Below are positions 1 through 8,978 of a stretch of 64,000 nucleotides of DNA, one piece after another. The notes under the pieces are model-generated. The model did not search any database. It was not told where the DNA came from and saw only the letters and a list, made by a program, of their open reading frames with translations. A program made the translations under genes and the position numbers. Numbering within the stretch: position 1 is the stretch's first letter; every line of letters starts with the position of its first letter. The DNA is from JAUUZQ01 sp964538375 (GTDB taxonomy: Bacteria > Bacteroidota > Bacteroidia > Bacteroidales > GCA-2748055): the NCBI GenBank assembly GCA_964538375.1, contig CAZIFQ010000002.1, positions 124,001-188,000 of the forward strand, given 5' to 3'.

Positions 1-1094
1 ATGCCAGTGGGGGTGCCGCGTCGGCCCTGGTTGCTCTTATTGAGTTTTCAAATCCGGATAATAGTTCAGCACTTGTAACCTTACTTGGACTTGCCATCGG
101 TAGTATTGCTTTCAGCGGAAGTATGATTGCTTTTGGTAAGCTGGATGGAAAAATTAAAGATATTTTTACCAAATGGCTGACATACATCAACTTGCTATTT
201 TTGGCAGCAGTTATATTCCTTGTAGTCTTTATTATGTTCACCGGTTTACCGGTCGAGACTAAACAGATACTTGTTTATGCCTTGCTAGCTATGTCACTGA
301 TTTATGGTGTCTCTTTTGTGATGCCTATTGGTGGTGCTGATATGCCTGTTGTAATTTCACTGCTAAACAGCTTAACGGGTATTGCAGCAGCAATGGCTGG
401 TTTTATTTATCAAAATCAGGCGATGATTCTTGGTGGCATCTTTGTTGGTGCTGCAGGTATGATTCTGACCCTGTTGATGTGTAAAGCAATGAACAGGTCG
501 CTTATAAATGTAATTATTGGAGCATTTGGTGGTGGTGGAGCAGGTATTGACAGGGAAGCAGGAGTCGTAAAAGAAATTTCACTTTCTGATGCAGCTGTAT
601 TGCTCAGCTATTCAAGCAAGGTTGTTATTGTACCAGGATATGGTTTAGCAGTTGCCCAGGCACAGCATGCGTGCAACGAGATGGTGAAGCTTTTGGAAGA
701 CAAGGGTGTGGAGGTGAAATTTGCTATTCACCCGGTAGCAGGCCGTATGCCAGGACATATGAATGTTTTACTCGCTGAAGCAGATGTGCCTTATGAGCAG
801 TTGATAGAGATGGATGATATTAATCCGGATATGCCAAACACTGATGTAGTGGTTGTCATTGGAGCAAATGATGTGGTCAATCCGGCTGCACTCGATGATC
901 CTTCGAGCCCAATTTATGGCATGCCAATCATTAAAACACATGAAGCGAAAAATGTGATCGTTATGAAACGTGGAATGGGTAAAGGATATGCCGCTATTGA
1001 GAATTTTCTATTCTTTGAGGATAAGACGAGGATGTTGTTTGGAAACGCAAAGGATTCTCTTCAGAAACTTGTTGGGGAGATTAAGAATTTGTAA
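1..1094 (+). CDS. pntB: NAD(P) transhydrogenase subunit beta (5'-truncated by window edge)
   Basis: The frame is open from base 3 with no start in the window; about 363 codons are visible against a usual length near 460, so roughly 100 N-terminal residues lie outside. The first half holds several hydrophobic helices rich in Gly/Ala (proton-channel domain II). The second half is the soluble NADP(H)-binding domain III, with the GYGLAVAQAQ nucleotide-binding loop near visible codon 212 and the IGANDVVNP motif further on. PntAB couples hydride transfer between NADH and NADP+ to proton movement across the inner membrane. pntA would be expected just upstream, outside the window. A strong terminator follows 22 bases after the stop. 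Confidence 0.95.
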   Translation, partial: ASGGAASALVALIEFSNPDNSSALVTLLGLAIGSIAFSGSMIAFGKLDGKIKDIFTKWLTYINLLFLAAVIFLVVFIMFTGLPVETKQILVYALLAMSLIYGVSFVMPIGGADMPVVISLLNSLTGIAAAMAGFIYQNQAMILGGIFVGAAGMILTLLMCKAMNRSLINVIIGAFGGGGAGIDREAGVVKEISLSDAAVLLSYSSKVVIVPGYGLAVAQAQHACNEMVKLLEDKGVEVKFAIHPVAGRMPGHMNVLLAEADVPYEQLIEMDDINPDMPNTDVVVVIGANDVVNPAALDDPSSPIYGMPIIKTHEAKNVIVMKRGMGKGYAAIENFLFFEDKTRMLFGNAKDSLQKLVGEIKNL

Positions 1095-1116
1095 TCATTA
1101 TAAATAGGATTTAATA

Positions 1117-1160
1117 GGGAGGTGAATCTTTGGATTTACCTCCCTTTTTCTTTTTTTTTT
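1117..1160 (+). terminator. Rho-independent terminator of pntB
   Basis: A perfect 12-bp stem (GGGAGGTGAATC, 1117-1128, pairing with 1133-1144) closes a 4-base loop. It is followed by a T-rich run with one C to about 1160. It sits directly after the pntB stop. Confidence 0.9.
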
Positions 1161-1434
1161 CAACATTAATATACTTTTCCCCTTATGTTGATCAAATAAA
1201 ATGCCATACTTACCTGTCAATTTCAAATATTCGTCAATTCAAAGCATATTAGATGCAGTTATTAACAGCTGATTTTAGTAATAGAGAAGGAAGTAACTGT
1301 TAAATGGTTATTTTTGAAACTAAATAGTCTATTCCTCGTAAACAGGGGAAAAGAGAAGATCGAAATCTCATTTTGCAACTTTATTTAAAGGTGCAACTGT
1401 GATTTTATTGGTCTTAAAATATTGATTGTAAAGG
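1161..1434. other. AT-rich intergenic region upstream of the adhesin locus
   Basis: These bases between the pntB terminator and the adhesin start hold no ORF or RNA gene I can recognise. The promoter of the downstream locus presumably lies here, but I found no exact TAnnTTTG box. Confidence 0.5.
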
Positions 1435-4400
1435 ATGCGTCAATTAACCACTTATAAAAGAATGTTCTTAGGAACAGGTATTTCGTTTATGACGGCGAGG
1501 TGGTTAATGGTATTTTTACTTTTCTTTTTCAGCGTTTCAGCTTCCTATGGACAGACTACACACTTAATAAGTGATGCTGGTCCAATTACAAGCTGTTCAG
1601 CAACTCTATATGATACAGGTGGGGCTGGGAGTAACTACTCAGATGGTGAAGATGAAACAATAACCTTCACTTCAGCAACTGGTATAGCTATCGCTGCTGA
1701 AATTATAGCTGTTAACATACGAGGTGGTGACCACTTATATATATATGATGGGACCACTACTGACCCAGCAAATCTAATTGCGGATCTATCTGGTGGTGCA
1801 GGTTTAGCAACTTATACCTCCTCAGGTACGAGTATGACTTTTAATTTTACTTCAAATGCAACGACTAATCGAGCTGGATTTGAAATATCTATAAGTTGTA
1901 CACCTATAGTTCTAAAATACACAATTGATGATGTTGGTCCAATTACAAGCTGTTCAGCAACTCTATATGATACAGGTGGGGCTGGGAGTNNNNNNNNNNN
2001 NNNNNNNNNNNNNNNNNNNNNNNNNNNNNNNNNNNNNNNNNNNNNNNNNNNNNNNNNNNNNNNNNNNNNNNNNNNNNNNNNNNNNNNNNATTTTACTTCA
2101 AATGCAACGACTAATCGAGCTGGATTTGAAATATCTATAAGTTGCTTTGGAGTTGATCCTTGTCTTGGATTACCTGTGCTGACTTTCAATCCAATAGCAA
2201 ATGTTTGTGAAGATAATGTCGTATTCAATTTAACAGAGGCATCTCCATCCGGGGGAGCATATAGTGGTATTGGGATAACGGTCTCGCCTGAGTTTGATCC
2301 CTCAGTTGCTGGTCCGGGAATTCATACTATTACATACACCTATACAGATATTAATGGGTGTGCAGGAAGCATTGATCAGACCATTGAGGTAGAGTCTCTA
2401 CCTGCTTTTGGGTATAAATATTCCACCTCCATTACACTTGATGCTGCTACAGGAACTGAAGATTTAACTGACTTTCCTGTTTTAGTCCAGGTTAGTTCTG
2501 GTGTTACAGCAGATAATCTTAGATTAGTTAGTAACGGAGGTCACGTAGAGAACGCCAGTGGTTTTGATATTGTATTTACTGATGAGAATTATAGTAAACT
2601 GGACCATCAAATTGAATCTTATGATGCAACAACAGGTGTGTATAATGCCTGGGTAAGGATTCCTTTATTATCCAATTCATCCACTACCACAATTTTCATG
2701 TCATATGGTAATTCAAGTATATCTTCAGACCCATCCACTTCAGATGTATGGATAAGCAGTTATAAGGGAGTCTGGCATTTAAGTAATATTGTGACGGATG
2801 CGACAATTACCGGGAATGATGGTGCTGAATCGAACACCACCGATATTTCAGGAATTATTGGAGGTGGGAAAGGATTTAATGGTACCAATTCTTTTGTTCG
2901 ATTTAATCCTCTGACAGGGATGACAGAAAATGATGAGAATCAGACTCTTTCAGTCTGGGCCCAATATGCCTCACCTCCTAGTGGAGTACAAAATTTATTT
3001 TCAATTCAGGCTGCGAATGGATCCGCTATTCAGGTGGGATTTAGAAATGATAAAACAGTTTGTTGGAAGTGGGGAGGAGATATCCTGGCAGATGCTGGTA
3101 CGCCACCTTCACATGTAATCTGGCATCATTATGTTTATACTTTTGATGGCACTACTCATCATTTTTTTATTGATGGTGTTGAAGAGGACAATTCCATAAT
3201 CGATCCACAAGTATTAGTTCCTATCGAGGGGAATCTAGGCAGGTATAATGGTGGTGAATATTTTAATGGGTGGCTGGATGAAGCTAGGTATTCTCTTTCA
3301 ACTAAATCGGCAGGATGGATTGCAACAGAGTATTTCAACCAATTTAATCCACCTGGTTTTATTGCATTTGGCAGTGAACGAATGACTACAGATACTATTT
3401 CAATAGGTGTCTGTATTACATCGTATACTCTCGAGGATGGCTATCCCGCAGGTGGCGTTTACAGTGGTGCATGGGTAAGCGGTACAACATTTAATCCGTC
3501 TCTTGCTGGCGTTGGGACGCATTCTTTGACCTATACATATAGTGCTGGTGCTTGTACTGCTGGAAGTGATACCAAAGTTTTTATTGTCACCCCGGCTCCT
3601 GCAGCTCCTGTTACATCTGATGTTGCATGTTGTGTTAATAATATACTTGATCTTACTGCTACAGGAACAAATTTAAATTGGTATTTAGATGCTGGATTGA
3701 CAACTATTGTTGGATTTGGAAGTCCATTTGCTACAGGACTTACTGCAACTGGAGTCACCACTTATTATGTAACACAAACAGTCAATGGATGTGAGAGTTC
3801 TGCCACTCCAGTAACTTTATCGATTTTAAATACTGCGGTAGGAGGAACGCTCACTTCAACCACTCCAGTTTGTGTTGGAGATAATACTTTTGCTGAGTTG
3901 ACAGGCTATTCTGGTATTGTTTCTGAATATGAGTATTCAACAGTGGGTAGCTCTGGACCCTGGAATACTATTAGTCATGCCTTTGACACTCTTACCTATG
4001 GCCCTGTTAATTCAGATATATGGTTGAGGGCAATAGTCAAAGCCGGAACTTGTCCTCAGGATTCTTCGAGTGTTGCCGCAGTTGTGAATAGCATCCCAAG
4101 TGTGGCTCCAACTTCTACCAGTTCTGACCGAAATAATATCTGTCCGAATGATGGAAATATAGTTCTTTCGTATTCGGGAGGTACTCTGGGGACTGGAGCT
4201 ACAGCAGAGTGGTACTCGGATGCCGCATTCACAACAAATGTAGGTAATGGGAATAATCTTACTGTGTCTGCACCAGGATCATCAACTACTTATTATGTGC
4301 GTTTTGAAGGTGACTGTAATACTACTTCTGCTCAAAGTATACTTGTAGTTATCAGCGATACCGAATTACCAGTTCTTGCAGGCTGTCCATCAGATATCNN

Positions 4401-5583
4401 NNNNNNNNNNNNNNNNNNNNNNNNNNNNNNNNNNNNNNNNNNNNNNNNNNNNNNNNNNNNNNNNNNNNNNNNNNNNNNNNNNNNNNNNNNNNNNNNNNAT
4501 GCTGCAGGCAATGTTAGTGCCGCGTGTAGCTTTGATGTAGTTATCAGCGATACAGAATTACCCACAATTACAACCTGTGCAACAAACAAAACCCAAAGCG
4601 CAGATGGAAGCAGTCAGTCAACTGTTCCAAATCTTATTGGAGAGATCACAGCAACTGATAATTGTGATCCAGCACCTACAATTACCCAGTCACCTGTAGC
4701 CGGAACAACCATTGGATTAGGAATAACTACTGTGACAATCTCGGTTACAGATGATGAAAATAATACAAGTTCATGTACTGTTCAAGTAAACGTTGTTGAT
4801 GATACCTCTCCAACAATAACAACTTGCGCAGGTAACAGGACACAAAGTCTGGATGCTTCATGTGAGAGTACTGTGCCAAATCTGACAGGAGAGGTTGAAG
4901 CAACAGACAATGGTACCTTTACAGTAACTCAGTCGCCTACTGCAGGAACCATCATTGGAATTGGAGTAACACCTGTGACGCTAACAGTGACTGATGATGC
5001 GGATAATAGTGTTACGTGTACAGCAAATATTACAGTCACCGATGATACATTACCAGTCATATCTGGATGCCCAACAGATATTACAGAAAGTGCAACTGAT
5101 GAATATTGTGGAAATAATGTAACGTGGACCGCGCCCACTGCAACAGATAATTGTAGTGTTACATTAACATCATCACATAATCCGGGAGATTTCTTCGATG
5201 TAGGAACGACAACAGTAACATATACTGCAACGGATCCTGGAGGGAATACAGATATATGTACGTTTGATGTTATTGTGAACCAGGTGACGGCACCTGTGAT
5301 TTCAGGAGATACAGATGTATGTACGCCGGTAACATTAAATTATTCAACAACTGTACTTGCGGGTAAGACATATTTGTGGAGTGTGACGGACGGTGATATT
5401 CCAGGCATAGCGACCAATGATAATGTAACAATTGATTGGGCCGGAACAACAAATGGAACAGTAACACTTGATGTTAAATCAGTTTCAGGATGTACTATCT
5501 CAAATACAATAAACGTAAATAAAAATGCTACTCCTTCGACGGGAGAAATTCAGTCGAGTAGCAAACTAAACAGAAGATTATAA
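1435..5583 (+). CDS. Giant secreted multidomain adhesin-like protein (CUB-like, DUF2341, LamG, Ig-like, HYR repeats)
   Basis: At least 1382 residues including two unresolved gaps. An N-terminal hydrophobic segment ending near SASYGQ is a signal peptide; Met10, Met18 or Met24 are possible alternative starts. Domains in order: CUB-like repeat (about 41-160), a second near-identical copy (161-238, interrupted by Ns), an Ig/PKD-like domain (about 243-325), DUF2341 (330-430), a LamG/concanavalin-like domain (440-650), Ig-like domains of the cytophaga type (650-970), four HYR repeats (about 974-1281) and a last PKD-like domain. There is no type A or type B T9SS sorting domain at the end. The tail reads TGEIQSSSKLNRRL and resembles that of the next protein. 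The position at the head of a locus ending in PorP/SprF suggests T9SS export and a role in attachment or gliding (inference). Confidence 0.85.
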   Translation: MRQLTTYKRMFLGTGISFMTARWLMVFLLFFFSVSASYGQTTHLISDAGPITSCSATLYDTGGAGSNYSDGEDETITFTSATGIAIAAEIIAVNIRGGDHLYIYDGTTTDPANLIADLSGGAGLATYTSSGTSMTFNFTSNATTNRAGFEISISCTPIVLKYTIDDVGPITSCSATLYDTGGAGSXXXXXXXXXXXXXXXXXXXXXXXXXXXXXXXXXXFTSNATTNRAGFEISISCFGVDPCLGLPVLTFNPIANVCEDNVVFNLTEASPSGGAYSGIGITVSPEFDPSVAGPGIHTITYTYTDINGCAGSIDQTIEVESLPAFGYKYSTSITLDAATGTEDLTDFPVLVQVSSGVTADNLRLVSNGGHVENASGFDIVFTDENYSKLDHQIESYDATTGVYNAWVRIPLLSNSSTTTIFMSYGNSSISSDPSTSDVWISSYKGVWHLSNIVTDATITGNDGAESNTTDISGIIGGGKGFNGTNSFVRFNPLTGMTENDENQTLSVWAQYASPPSGVQNLFSIQAANGSAIQVGFRNDKTVCWKWGGDILADAGTPPSHVIWHHYVYTFDGTTHHFFIDGVEEDNSIIDPQVLVPIEGNLGRYNGGEYFNGWLDEARYSLSTKSAGWIATEYFNQFNPPGFIAFGSERMTTDTISIGVCITSYTLEDGYPAGGVYSGAWVSGTTFNPSLAGVGTHSLTYTYSAGACTAGSDTKVFIVTPAPAAPVTSDVACCVNNILDLTATGTNLNWYLDAGLTTIVGFGSPFATGLTATGVTTYYVTQTVNGCESSATPVTLSILNTAVGGTLTSTTPVCVGDNTFAELTGYSGIVSEYEYSTVGSSGPWNTISHAFDTLTYGPVNSDIWLRAIVKAGTCPQDSSSVAAVVNSIPSVAPTSTSSDRNNICPNDGNIVLSYSGGTLGTGATAEWYSDAAFTTNVGNGNNLTVSAPGSSTTYYVRFEGDCNTTSAQSILVVISDTELPVLAGCPSDIXXXXXXXXXXXXXXXXXXXXXXXXXXXXXXXXXXAAGNVSAACSFDVVISDTELPTITTCATNKTQSADGSSQSTVPNLIGEITATDNCDPAPTITQSPVAGTTIGLGITTVTISVTDDENNTSSCTVQVNVVDDTSPTITTCAGNRTQSLDASCESTVPNLTGEVEATDNGTFTVTQSPTAGTIIGIGVTPVTLTVTDDADNSVTCTANITVTDDTLPVISGCPTDITESATDEYCGNNVTWTAPTATDNCSVTLTSSHNPGDFFDVGTTTVTYTATDPGGNTDICTFDVIVNQVTAPVISGDTDVCTPVTLNYSTTVLAGKTYLWSVTDGDIPGIATNDNVTIDWAGTTNGTVTLDVKSVSGCTISNTINVNKNATPSTGEIQSSSKLNRRL
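1562..2146 (+). repeat. Tandem near-identical CUB-like coding repeat, 357-base period
   Basis: The stretch from about 1581 (tccaattaca...) recurs at 1938, a period of 357 bases (119 codons). The end of the unit at 1844 (attttacttc...) recurs at 2090, just after the N run. The visible parts of the second copy are almost identical to the first, which is the likely reason the assembly broke here. Confidence 0.85.
1990..2089. other. Assembly gap, 100 N
   Basis: Exactly 100 Ns, a usual placeholder size. If the second repeat copy has the 357-base period of the first, the true missing length is about 211 bases. Both 100 and 211 keep the reading frame. Confidence 0.95.
4357..5280 (+). repeat. HYR-type repeats in the adhesin
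   Basis: Units begin with a D-[TD]-[ET]-x-P signature at about 4357, 4549, 4801 and 5044. The fully sequenced spacings are 252 and 243 bases (84 and 81 codons). Each unit carries the paired-Cys and TATDN/TVTxTATD pattern of HYR domains. The first unit is interrupted by the second N run. Confidence 0.8.
4399..4498. other. Assembly gap, 100 N
   Basis: Exactly 100 Ns inside an HYR unit. The unit starts on either side are only 192 bases apart, against 243-252 for complete units, so at least about 50-60 more bases than the Ns represent are missing, or one or more whole units. Confidence 0.95.
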
Positions 5584-5624
5584 TTAATAAATAACACTTA
5601 AATAACAATTAAAACCAAAAAGTT

Positions 5625-6482
5625 ATGAAGACCAAGAAGTATTCAAATTCATTAAAAGCTGCTTTTGTAGCAGTAGTAACTCTTTTCATGTTTGTATCTG
5701 CAAATGCGCAGTGGGAACTACCAGACCCTAGTGTTCCTATTCCTCAGGCAATGGAGGAGGTAAGAACCGGATCCGCAATTATCTACAATGTTACAGCAGA
5801 TCACACTGCTGGTGATTCATACCGTTGGGCAGTTGTTGGCGGTACGATTACAGGTTCTAATAATGGAGCGTTTGTATCCACTGTTGGCGACAGTTCAATA
5901 ATTGAATTTTCTGCCAATACAAGTGAGATTACAGTTACCTGGAATAAGGATTTATCATTAACCCCCATTGGGTCATTTGATGGAGACGTTCTCGTGCAGA
6001 AGAAAACTTTTGCAGGTGGTTGTCCGAGTCAGCTTCAAACCATGGTAGCACGTCAATGGAACGATGCAACTGCTGAAATTGATGCTGGTGAAGCTAACTA
6101 TGAAATGTGTTCGGGTGATGCTGTTGCAGGCAGTATTTTAATTAATGTAACCGGTGCTCCTGATGATGGAGCTGGAAACGGATTTGAGGTTGTTTATGAT
6201 GTAACTGCTAATAATCTTACAGACCTGTTAGGTAATTCACTGGACGCAACAAATGTTTCATTACCAGGTAATGGCGCAACTATGACTATTAGCTTACCTG
6301 ATGGATTGATTAGCTCAAACACTACAGGAGATGAAACTTTTGAAATTGAATTGATATCAATGCATGATGATTTTAGCGGAGCAGGAGTAGTCCAAAATAA
6401 GATAACATATACAATTACGGTACATCCAACTGTTGAAACTGGACCGATTGTAAGTGATTTTTCACTGACACGTAATTTGTAA
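5625..6482 (+). CDS. Secreted protein of the adhesin locus, family not recognised
   Basis: 285 residues with a clear signal peptide ending at SANAQ. The rest is beta-rich and Ig/PKD-like (segments such as YRWAVVGGTITG and ITVTWNKD resemble the PKD-like domains of the neighbouring proteins). No catalytic motif is visible. It follows the giant adhesin after 41 bases and probably shares its transcript. The last residues, TGPIVSDFSLTRNL, align with the adhesin tail TGEIQSSSKLNRRL, and neither protein has a recognised T9SS sorting domain. A partner or co-exported surface component is a reasonable guess only. Confidence 0.75.
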   Translation: MKTKKYSNSLKAAFVAVVTLFMFVSANAQWELPDPSVPIPQAMEEVRTGSAIIYNVTADHTAGDSYRWAVVGGTITGSNNGAFVSTVGDSSIIEFSANTSEITVTWNKDLSLTPIGSFDGDVLVQKKTFAGGCPSQLQTMVARQWNDATAEIDAGEANYEMCSGDAVAGSILINVTGAPDDGAGNGFEVVYDVTANNLTDLLGNSLDATNVSLPGNGATMTISLPDGLISSNTTGDETFEIELISMHDDFSGAGVVQNKITYTITVHPTVETGPIVSDFSLTRNL

Positions 6483-6794
6483 AATTGCAGTCTACAGTTG
6501 AAGCTTAAAAAGTATAGTTACATGACTAGTTCATGTATTAGTTAAAAATTAAAAAATTATTGTGCTTGAAGGAAAGCCTTCAAGCCAGATGAAATGAATA
6601 GATAAGAGAAGTTAATAAACACAGTTCCAATATGGATCAGATTTTCATATGGAACACGAGTAAAAATGTTACAAGTGAAAAGCTATCAGAGCGTTAATGT
6701 TCAGTAGGTGGATTTAGTAATCTTGTATTGGAGCTGTGAATTTGAATACTTTTTGGTTTAAGTATTGAATTAAATATAGATAGTTAAGGAACAG
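6483..6794. other. 312-base intergenic region within the T9SS locus
   Basis: AT-rich and without a convincing ORF on either strand. It contains one clear hairpin (6564-6585). No sequence match to a known RNA could be made by eye. Confidence 0.5.
6564..6585 (+). other. 9-bp perfect hairpin with tetraloop
   Basis: GCTTGAAGG (6564-6572), loop AAAG, CCTTCAAGC (6577-6585). No T run follows on the plus strand, so it is not a standard terminator in the direction of the genes. An A/T-rich tract lies on its 5' side. It could be an mRNA-stability or processing element between the second and third genes of the locus. Confidence 0.4.
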
Positions 6795-7799
6795 ATGAAC
6801 CTTAGAAAGCACATATTAATCCTGTTTGTCATGCTGTCAGCATGGAGCACAGTAGTCTTTGGTCAAGACTACGTGGTCTGTCCTGGTGATACAGCTATGG
6901 ATTATTCTGTGCAAGGAACTCTGGGTTCAACTTTTGAATGGACAGTTGAAGGAGGTGTAATTTCCAGGAATTATGGTGATTCTGTTATTGTAGAATGGGG
7001 AATGGAGCCGGGTGAATATGAAATCACGGTGCAGGAAATCTCACAATACGGGTGCTATAGTATTCCGATGTCTTTGAGTGTCTTGATTTCCGCTCCGGAA
7101 ATTAACCTGGGTGAGGATACTTTTGTTTGTTATGGAGAGTCTAAGACACTTAGCCCAATTGGAGATTATTATTCGTATGAATGGCAGGACGGAAGCACGC
7201 TGCCAATTTATACAGCTTCTGAGGAGGGATATATAACATGTAAGGTCTCAGATGAATATGGCTGTTTCTGGGAAGATGAATTATTCCTTGAGGTCAAGCC
7301 CCTGCCATATGTTGATTTAGGCAATGATACCTCATTGTGTGGGGAGCAGTATTTGGATCTTAGTGGTGGATATGATGCAATCAGTTTTGATTGGTCAACG
7401 GGAGAAAATTCTCCAAACATTATCGTTTACCAGGGATATAAGATGATATCAGTTGTTGTAGAAGATGATTTTGGATGTATAAATTATGATACAATAGTTA
7501 TTGACGATTGTGATCCGGGTCTTTTCTTCAAAGATATACCAACTGCGATTACTCCGAACGGTGATGGAATCAATGATGTTTGGAGAATTGAAAAGCTGGA
7601 AGCTTATTCAGGAGCTGTTGTTGATATATATGACAGATGGGGTAAGCTGGTGTTTAGATCTGAGCCCGGATATCCGGATCCGTGGGATGGAAGAAATGCA
7701 AGGGGTAAATTTGTACCAATGGATTCTTATCATTTTGTAATTCTTTTTAACTTTGGAGATGATGATAGAATTATTGGAACGATTACTGTTATAAGATAA
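6795..7799 (+). CDS. T9SS type-B sorting domain (CHU_C/gliding-type) protein
   Basis: 334 residues with signal peptide ending STVVFGQ. A PKD-like domain (about 25-100) and Ig-like segments with repeated LGxDTxxC patterns (about 105-235) come first. The C-terminal 95 residues are a type-B sorting domain: AITPNGDGINDVW, then VDIYDRWGKLVFR and PWDGR. This family is exported by the type IX system and stays at the cell surface. It ends 12 bases before the PorP/SprF gene, a common pairing in which the PorP/SprF protein assists export or anchoring of the neighbouring type-B substrate (family knowledge). Confidence 0.9.
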   Translation: MNLRKHILILFVMLSAWSTVVFGQDYVVCPGDTAMDYSVQGTLGSTFEWTVEGGVISRNYGDSVIVEWGMEPGEYEITVQEISQYGCYSIPMSLSVLISAPEINLGEDTFVCYGESKTLSPIGDYYSYEWQDGSTLPIYTASEEGYITCKVSDEYGCFWEDELFLEVKPLPYVDLGNDTSLCGEQYLDLSGGYDAISFDWSTGENSPNIIVYQGYKMISVVVEDDFGCINYDTIVIDDCDPGLFFKDIPTAITPNGDGINDVWRIEKLEAYSGAVVDIYDRWGKLVFRSEPGYPDPWDGRNARGKFVPMDSYHFVILFNFGDDDRIIGTITVIR

Positions 7800-7811
7800 T
7801 AAGGAAATAAA

Positions 7812-8804
7812 TTGAGTAGAGGAATGCTATTTAGAAGAGGGGTTTTTATTGTGTTGCTTGTAATGATATTTTCATTACAGGCATTTTCGCAACAGGTTCC
7901 TTTATATAGTCAGTATATGCTGAATGGTTTCCTTCTAAATCCTGCCATAGCAGGGTCTGAAGGATATACTGCAGTGAATCTGACTGCTCGTGAGCAATGG
8001 ATCGGATTCCAGGATGCTCCGGGTACTTATGCGCTAAGTTTTCAAACCCGGGTATTAAAGAAAAGTTATATTTCCAAGAGCTCCTCAGTTAAGAAACGTC
8101 AAAGGTATAGTTCCAGGAGTGGTAAAGTTGGCCTGGGGGGCTATGTTTTTAATGATCGTAATGGGGCTGTAGAAAGGACGGGGTTTAAAGTATCCTATGC
8201 TTATCATATGTTCTTTCATAATTCTCAGCTTTCCATGGGAATGGCTTTATCCGCATATCAGTTCAGGTTGAATGATGATAAAATTATTCTTGAAAATCCT
8301 GATGATGATATTTGGAACAATGCGCATGGTACAACATTTATTCCTGATGCAGATGCAGGAATTTATTATGATGCAAGAAGCTGGTATGTTGGTTTTTCCG
8401 TTGATCAATTATTTGAATCAGTTATAAAACTGGGTAATACTGGTTATGACCAATATAAAATGGAGCGTAACTATTATTTGCTGGCCGGATATGATTTTGA
8501 GATTAATGAAAAGATTATCTTAACTCCATCAACTTTATTGAAATTTGCAGAAAACGGATCTTTTCAGGCCGATATAAGTGGAAAAGTATATTATAATCAA
8601 ACATACTGGGGTGGCCTGACTTACCGCACAGGTAATGCATTAATTATAATGGCCGGACTAAGTATCGACAGACTAATTTTTGGTTACGCATTTGATATTT
8701 CTATGTCGAGCATAATGAAGCACAGCTTTGGAACGCATGAGTTTGTTTTTGCCGCTAAATTTGGTGATAGCGCCAGGCGCTACAGGTGGCTCAACAGGTA
8801 CTAA
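7812..8804 (+). CDS. PorP/SprF family type IX secretion outer-membrane protein
   Basis: 330 residues from a TTG start preceded by AAGGA; an in-frame ATG at 7824 gives an equally good signal peptide (LVMIFSLQAFSQQ) and may be the true start. The mature protein opens with PLYSQYMLNGFLLNPAIAGSEGY, whose YSQYMxNxxxxNPAxAG pattern is the hallmark of the family. The remainder alternates aromatic and polar residues as in a beta-barrel. Paralogues of SprF are needed for export of specific SprB-like adhesins, so this one probably serves the proteins encoded just upstream. Confidence 0.92.
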   Translation: MSRGMLFRRGVFIVLLVMIFSLQAFSQQVPLYSQYMLNGFLLNPAIAGSEGYTAVNLTAREQWIGFQDAPGTYALSFQTRVLKKSYISKSSSVKKRQRYSSRSGKVGLGGYVFNDRNGAVERTGFKVSYAYHMFFHNSQLSMGMALSAYQFRLNDDKIILENPDDDIWNNAHGTTFIPDADAGIYYDARSWYVGFSVDQLFESVIKLGNTGYDQYKMERNYYLLAGYDFEINEKIILTPSTLLKFAENGSFQADISGKVYYNQTYWGGLTYRTGNALIIMAGLSIDRLIFGYAFDISMSSIMKHSFGTHEFVFAAKFGDSARRYRWLNRY

Positions 8805-8978
8805 AAGCGTAATTATAATCTCCCGGATTTTTTCTCAATTAGATTCTAAATTCCTTTTTTATGTTTTCCTGGCAAGAATCGCTTGTTTTTACCGATAAAA
8901 TCTGACCATTCACCGATTACCAGTTCCTGGACTATTCCTTAAATAGTACATTTGAATAAAATATAATTTTGGTTTATT

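Noticed and set aside
1812..2228. Minus-strand frame of 138 codons through the N run, and similar frames at 4332-4589
   Set aside because: They are open only because Ns translate as unknown residues, and they lie antisense to the clearly coding adhesin repeats.
8964..8971. TAATTTTG as promoter of the LiaF-like gene
   Set aside because: It matches the -7 consensus but lies so close to the ATG that the transcript would be nearly leaderless, and no -33 element is present; likely chance in AT-rich sequence.
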